From Glycomyces xiaoerkulensis (GTDB taxonomy: Bacteria > Actinomycetota > Actinomycetes > Mycobacteriales > Micromonosporaceae): a DNA stretch of 64,000 bases. The position numbers and the translations under genes are program-made. Under the pieces are notes generated by a model, which searched no databases, had not been told where the DNA came from, and worked only from the letters and a program-made list of their open reading frames with translations. Positions 56,423 through 64,000 of this stretch are shown here, piece by piece. The stretch lies in the NCBI RefSeq assembly GCF_002798405.1, contig NZ_PGGV01000016.1, positions 1 to 64,000 on the forward strand, in the 5' to 3' direction. The stretch's first letter is position 1; each line of letters starts with the position of its first letter.

Positions 56423-57243
56423 CGGCACCGATCAGCCTGGCGCACTCGCCGTGCCCCAACGACACCTTCATCCACCACGCCTGGACCGCCGGCCTGGTGG
56501 ACGGGCCGCCGGTCGAGCTGACCTTCGCCGACATCGACGTCACCAACTCCGCGTGCGCGCGAGGCGAGTTCGACGTCGCAAAGGTCTCCTACGCCGCCCT
56601 GCCGTACCTCGGCGACCAGTGGCGGCTGCTGCCGGCCGGCGGGGCCCTGGGATGGGGGTGCGGGCCGCTGGTGCTCACCGGCGGCCGCGAGGATCTCGAG
56701 GGCGCCAAGGTCGCCGTGCCCTCGGACCGCAGCACCGCCTATCTGCTGTTCCGGTTGTGGCTGGCCGACCTCGGCGGCGCCGACGCCGAGGTCGAGGTGG
56801 TCCCGTTCGACCGGATCATGCCGGCGGTGCGGGCCGGAGAGTACGACGCCGGGCTGGTGATCCACGAGGCCCGCTTCACCTACCGCCGGTACGGGCTGCG
56901 GTCTCTGGCCGACCTCGGCCGCTGGTGGGAGGAGAGCACCGGAGCGCCGGTCCCGCTGGGAGCCGTCGTCGCCAAGTCGCACCTCGACGCCGCAGAGCTC
57001 ACCGGGACCATCCGGGCCTCCCTCGACTACGCCCTCGCGCACCCCCGAGCCGGCCGGGACTATGTGGCCGAGCACGCTCAGGAGATGTCCGATGAGGTGT
57101 GCCGCAAGCACATCGAGCTGTACGTCAACGAGTTCTCCCGGGACCTGGGCGAGGCCGGCCGGGCCGCGGTCGAGCGGCTCCTCGGCGGCGCCGCGGCGCT
57201 CGGCCTGGTACCGGAGCCCGGAATCGGGCTCCCGTTACCATGA
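56419..57243 (+). CDS. mqnD: 1,4-dihydroxy-6-naphthoate synthase MqnD
   Basis: A 274-residue periplasmic-binding-like enzyme. LAHSPCPNDTFIHHAW at the start, VAKVSYAALPYL, and GLVIHEARFTYRRYGL with the active-site His are diagnostic. It turns cyclic dehypoxanthine futalosine into 1,4-dihydroxy-6-naphthoate for menaquinone. The GTG start overlaps the mqnB stop (GTGA). The other mqn genes must lie elsewhere in the genome. Confidence 0.94.
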   Translation: MTAPISLAHSPCPNDTFIHHAWTAGLVDGPPVELTFADIDVTNSACARGEFDVAKVSYAALPYLGDQWRLLPAGGALGWGCGPLVLTGGREDLEGAKVAVPSDRSTAYLLFRLWLADLGGADAEVEVVPFDRIMPAVRAGEYDAGLVIHEARFTYRRYGLRSLADLGRWWEESTGAPVPLGAVVAKSHLDAAELTGTIRASLDYALAHPRAGRDYVAEHAQEMSDEVCRKHIELYVNEFSRDLGEAGRAAVERLLGGAAALGLVPEPGIGLPLP

Positions 57244-57333
57244 GCGACTCCGGATGAGCTGTCCGCAAACATCACCGGCTACGCTTGTCGGACTTGTCAG
57301 ATCTTCAGCAGACGAGAATTTCGAGGTTCAGCG

Positions 57334-57735
57334 GTGCCCAGTGGTCGAGTGAAATGGTTCGACGCCGAGAAGGGTTTCGGCTTCGTCTCCCGCGACGACG
57401 GCGGCAAGGACGTGTTCGTCCACCGTGACGCGCTGCCGGAGGACGTGGAGGAACTCGTCAAAGGCCAGAAGGTCGAGTACAGCATCATCGACACCCGCCG
57501 CGGGGTCCAGGCGATGGGCGTGCATCTCGTGGCCGGCCCGCAGAACGCGGCCGCGACCGCCGCGGCCGCGAAGCCCGGACGCACGCCCGAAGAGCTCAAC
57601 AGCCTCCTGCAGGACATGATCGGCGTGCTCGAACAGCAGATCATGCCGCCGCTGTCGCGCGGGCGGCGCCCGGATCGGAAGACCGGCGCCAAGATCGCCG
57701 AAATGCTGCGGGCCGTCGCCGACGACCTGGGGTGA
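57334..57735 (+). CDS. Cold-shock domain protein with C-terminal extension
   Basis: A 133-residue protein. The cold-shock domain (1-66) has the RNA-binding motifs RVKWFDAEKGFGFVSRDDG and DVFVHRDAL. About 65 extra residues form an Ala-rich linker and a helical segment with LNSLLQDMIGVLEQQI. This longer type is common in actinobacteria next to menaquinone genes. The GTG start has GAGG upstream. The stop overlaps the start of larE. Confidence 0.9.
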   Translation: MPSGRVKWFDAEKGFGFVSRDDGGKDVFVHRDALPEDVEELVKGQKVEYSIIDTRRGVQAMGVHLVAGPQNAAATAAAAKPGRTPEELNSLLQDMIGVLEQQIMPPLSRGRRPDRKTGAKIAEMLRAVADDLG

Positions 57736-58571
57736 TTCCGGTGGCCTCCCACGTCGACGCGCTCCTCGGACGCCTCGCATCGCTCGACTCGGTCCTGATC
57801 GCCTTCTCCGGCGGCGCCGACTCGGCGTTCCTGCTGGCCGCCGCCGTCCGCGCCCTCGGACCGGCGAAGGTCGAAGCCGGCACCGCGGTCTCGCCGTCCC
57901 TGGCGCCGAGCGAACTCGACTCGGCCCGGTCCTTCGCGGCCGGGCTCGGCGTCGTCCACCACACGCCCGCGACCGACGAACTCGCGCGGGAGGGCTACCG
58001 GCGCAACGACGGCGACCGGTGCTTCTTCTGCAAGACCGAGCTGATGAGCGTCCTCGTCCCCCTGGCCGAGCGGCGCGGGATCGCCGAGATCGCCACCGGC
58101 ACCAACGCCGACGACACCGTGGCCGGGTTCCGTCCCGGCATCCGCGCCGCGACCCGGGCCGGAGCGCTCACGCCGCTGGCGGACGCCGGGCTCAGCAAGG
58201 CCGAGGTCCGCGCCGCGTCCCGGGAGTGGGGCCTGTCGACCTGGGACAAGCCGGCCGCCGCCTGCCTGTCGAGCCGGATCGCCTACGGCACCGAGGTCAC
58301 CGCCGACGGGCTGCGCCGGGTCGCCGAGGCCGAGGCGTCGCTGCGGCGGGCGCTGGCCGAGGCGCGCATCCCGGTGCGGAACCTGCGGGTGCGGGACCTG
58401 GGAGACGCGGTCGCGAAGGTGGAGGTCGACGCCGACCTGGTGCCGGCGGTCGCCGAGCGGAGCGAGGTGCTGGAGGCGGTGGAGGGCTTCGCGGAGGTGC
58501 GGCTGGACGAGCGGGGCTTCAGGTCGGGCGCGATGAACGAGCTGCTGCCGGACCCCGAGCGCTACCGGTGA
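57732..58571 (+). CDS. larE: ATP-dependent sacrificial sulfur transferase LarE
   Basis: A 279-residue PP-loop ATPase. IAFSGGADSAFLL is the PP-loop, RCFFCKTEL the Cys-containing segment and DKPAAACLSSRI the conserved core where the sacrificial Cys resides in LarE. The family supplies sulfur for the nickel-pincer nucleotide cofactor. No larA, larB or larC is in the window, so the target enzyme is unknown. The first GTG (57732) overlaps the cold-shock gene; a second GTG at 57741 is possible. Confidence 0.9.
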   Translation: MIPVASHVDALLGRLASLDSVLIAFSGGADSAFLLAAAVRALGPAKVEAGTAVSPSLAPSELDSARSFAAGLGVVHHTPATDELAREGYRRNDGDRCFFCKTELMSVLVPLAERRGIAEIATGTNADDTVAGFRPGIRAATRAGALTPLADAGLSKAEVRAASREWGLSTWDKPAAACLSSRIAYGTEVTADGLRRVAEAEASLRRALAEARIPVRNLRVRDLGDAVAKVEVDADLVPAVAERSEVLEAVEGFAEVRLDERGFRSGAMNELLPDPERYR

Positions 58572-58598
58572 CCGGACGCGGCAAGGCGGTCCGAAGTG

Positions 58599-58663
58599 CC
58601 CGGTGAGGCGGGGCAGCGGTGATCGTCAGTGGAGGATGAGTCCGAAGCGACCGCCTCACCGGG
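58599..58663. terminator. Long-loop inverted repeat after larE
   Basis: CCCGGTGAGGCGG (58599-58611) and CCGCCTCACCGGG (58651-58663) are perfect complements of 13 bases separated by 39 bases. It begins 28 bases after the larE stop. The long loop is unusual for a terminator. Confidence 0.6.
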
Positions 58664-58672
58664 TCCATAACC

Positions 58673-58697
58673 CCTCGGGAACCCCTCTTTCCCGAGG
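58673..58697. terminator. Hairpin after larE
   Basis: CCTCGGGAA and TTCCCGAGG form a 9-base stem with a seven-base loop, just after the longer inverted repeat. Together they probably end the mqnB-larE transcript. Confidence 0.65.
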
Positions 58698-58921
58698 ACT
58701 TCACCGTTGAACACGAGACTGAGCGCAGCCTGGGCCGAACCTGTCAATTGCCTGAAATCGGGCTCTCGGAGCAATCAGCTCAAATCGTGAGCATCCATCC
58801 GTCGCTGGCGCTGAACCTCCCGAGAACCTCATCCGGTCACTCCGGACGGTTGGCTCTGGACGGTGTGGGATCGGGCACGCGGCGGCGGGCGCCGTCCGGT
58901 CCGGCCGTGTAGAACTGATCT
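58698..58921. other. Intergenic region before yidD, possible gene remnant
   Basis: GC is lower than around it between 58700 and 58800. A minus-strand frame (58562-58774) encodes a protein-like stretch (SLVFNGEVLGKEGFPRGYGP) cut off by the inverted repeat region. No family could be assigned; it may be a decayed fragment. TAGAAC lies six bases before the yidD GTG. Confidence 0.35.
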
Positions 58922-59371
58922 GTGGATCCGTCGGGTTGCTCGAGCGCGTACCAGCCGGGGTGCTCCGCCGGCTGCGGAGCGCCGCTCGAGGCCGCCTGCA
59001 GTCCGGGCGGGCCGTGCAACGGCTGCGCGACCGCCTGCGGCGGCGCCTCCGATCCGGGGCCGTGGGCGGCGCTCGCGCTCGCCCTCGGTCGGCTCACACC
59101 CGAACGGCTCGAGGCGGCCCGCTCCCGCCACCGGCGGCTGCCGCGCCTGGTCGGCCTGCGGCTCATCGCCTGCTACCGGTGCCGACTCGCTTCGCGACTG
59201 TCGGTCGAGTGCCGGTACACCCCCTCGTGCTCGGGCTACGGCTTCCGCGCGGTGAGCCGCTACGGACTGTGGGCCGGCGGGCGGCTGGCGGCGGCGCGGG
59301 TGCTGCGCTGCCGACCCGGGGTGAGGCGGGGCACGCACGATCCGGTGCCCGGCCGCCGGACCGGCCGTTAA
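58922..59371 (+). CDS. YidD-like membrane protein insertion factor with Cys-rich N-terminus
   Basis: A 149-residue protein. The C-terminal half matches YidD: LIACYRCRLASRLSVECRYTPSCSGYGFRAVSRYGLWAGGRLAAARVLRC, with the three key Cys conserved (residues about 80-130). YidD helps YidC insert proteins. The N-terminal 45 residues hold eight Cys in GCxxxxQPGC, GCGAP and CNGCATACGG, not found in normal YidD. The gene lies far from rnpA-yidC, so it is likely a second copy with another role. The GTG start is weakly supported. Confidence 0.8.
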   Translation: MDPSGCSSAYQPGCSAGCGAPLEAACSPGGPCNGCATACGGASDPGPWAALALALGRLTPERLEAARSRHRRLPRLVGLRLIACYRCRLASRLSVECRYTPSCSGYGFRAVSRYGLWAGGRLAAARVLRCRPGVRRGTHDPVPGRRTGR

Positions 59372-59374
59372 ACT
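59369..59374 (+). promoter_or_regulatory. -10 box of a leaderless small gene
   Basis: TAAACT ends seven bases before the ATG at 59382 and includes the TAA stop of the yidD-like gene. Confidence 0.6.
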
Positions 59375-59381
59375 CCGAGCC

Positions 59382-59609
59382 ATGAACGAAGTGACAACCG
59401 TCGAGCAGCCGTCCCCGTCCCGCGAGGCGGCGCGCGCCCGCAGCCGCGAGGTCAAGCCCGGGCACCTGCCGGTCTCCGAGTTCACCTCGGGCCGCATCGG
59501 CGCCGCCGCCCCGTTCGGGCGCAGCGACTTCCCCCTGCCCTTGCAGCAGATCCACTACTCCCACCCCGAGCCCGCCCCCGAGCGGATCCTGGAAGAGGAG
59601 CGCGAGTGA
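59382..59609 (+). CDS. Small conserved-looking hypothetical protein
   Basis: A 75-residue protein, acidic at both ends, with REVKPGHLPVSEFTSGRIGAA and a Pro/His-rich centre. No transmembrane or known domain. TAAACT seven bases upstream and the lack of a ribosome binding site suggest a leaderless message. Codon use fits the genome. Function unknown. Confidence 0.6.
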   Translation: MNEVTTVEQPSPSREAARARSREVKPGHLPVSEFTSGRIGAAAPFGRSDFPLPLQQIHYSHPEPAPERILEEERE

Positions 59610-59628
59610 CGCGACCGGTTCGCAATCT

Positions 59629-59647
59629 CTTACGAGACTCTGGCAAG
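59629..59647. promoter_or_regulatory. MalR-like operator of the amylase-pullulanase gene
   Basis: CTTACGAGACTCTGGCAAG is an interrupted palindrome with seven of nine symmetric pairs, close to LacI/MalR-type sites (CTTGC at one side, GCAAG at the other). It lies 82 bases upstream of the start codon; TATGTT at 59664 may be the -10 box. Maltodextrin control is inferred. Confidence 0.6.
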
Positions 59648-59728
59648 AAAATTTCATAGGTGGTATGTTTTTGCGCACACGGGATGTCGGCATCCCGTGC
59701 CCTCACCGACCCCGGAGGAAGAAGCGCA

Positions 59729-64000
<4,272 letters not shown>

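Overview
The window is a high-GC chromosomal segment from a filamentous-type actinobacterium (Actinomycetota). The evidence is the HspR/HAIR-controlled dnaK operon, SepH, a DivIVA-like coiled-coil protein, the TadA-associated protein family, DUF3027 and DUF2530 proteins, EtfD-like and futalosine-pathway menaquinone genes, an OsaABC-like osmostress module, and several apparently leaderless genes. The gene set would fit Glycomycetales or relatives, but the genus cannot be fixed from the sequence alone. No rRNA, tRNA, CRISPR array or intact insertion sequence was recognised.

Layout. 1-2.4 kb: the end of an unknown gene, a csoR-copZ copper pair with its operator, and a c-di-AMP riboswitch in front of a secreted NlpC/P60 hydrolase. 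2.6-8.1 kb: a GH20 hexosaminidase, a DivIVA-like protein and two CBS-domain CNNM/CorC membrane proteins. 8.3-12.9 kb: dnaK-grpE-dnaJ-hspR with two HAIR operators flanking the promoter. 13.9-23.8 kb: a cellulose/cellobiose regulon (GH48 cellulase, divergent cebEFG-like ABC importer, GH1 beta-glucosidase, CebR-like repressor) with CebR-type boxes and three strong hairpins between the binding-protein and permease genes. 24-31 kb: a DUF222/HNH nuclease-like gene, an EtfD-like Fe-S oxidoreductase, tadA with its partner gene, a PrsW-family protease and a STAS protein. 31.3-38.8 kb: a response regulator, a 1478-residue poly-HAMP hybrid kinase and a divergent kinase/GAF/SpoIIE phosphatase, resembling the osaB-osaA-osaC locus of Streptomyces. 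38.9-42.5 kb: a second NlpC/P60 protein, a cysteine dioxygenase preceded by a 15-codon cysteine-rich leader peptide, NAD(P)HX repair enzyme and acpS. 42.6-47.3 kb: a TPR-CHAT protease with a divergent small protein and three-helix membrane protein, lying between acpS and glmS. 47.3-59.6 kb: glmS, a PQQ-propeller membrane protein, ThpR, an MFS exporter, sepH, DUF2530 and DUF3027 genes, mqnB-mqnD, a long cold-shock protein, larE, a YidD-like gene and a small unknown gene. 59.7 kb to the end: a very large secreted amylase-pullulanase that runs off the window.

How the genes work together. The ceb genes and GH48 form one sugar-responsive unit: extracellular cellulase releases cellobiose, the ABC system imports it, the beta-glucosidase splits it, and the LacI-type repressor probably shuts off both sides of the divergent promoter region. 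The Osa-like genes and STAS protein fit a stress/partner-switching module. The most unusual elements are the TPR-CHAT cassette, the cysteine leader peptide of cysteine dioxygenase, and an apparent one-base disruption at the end of glmS that removes its normal stop.
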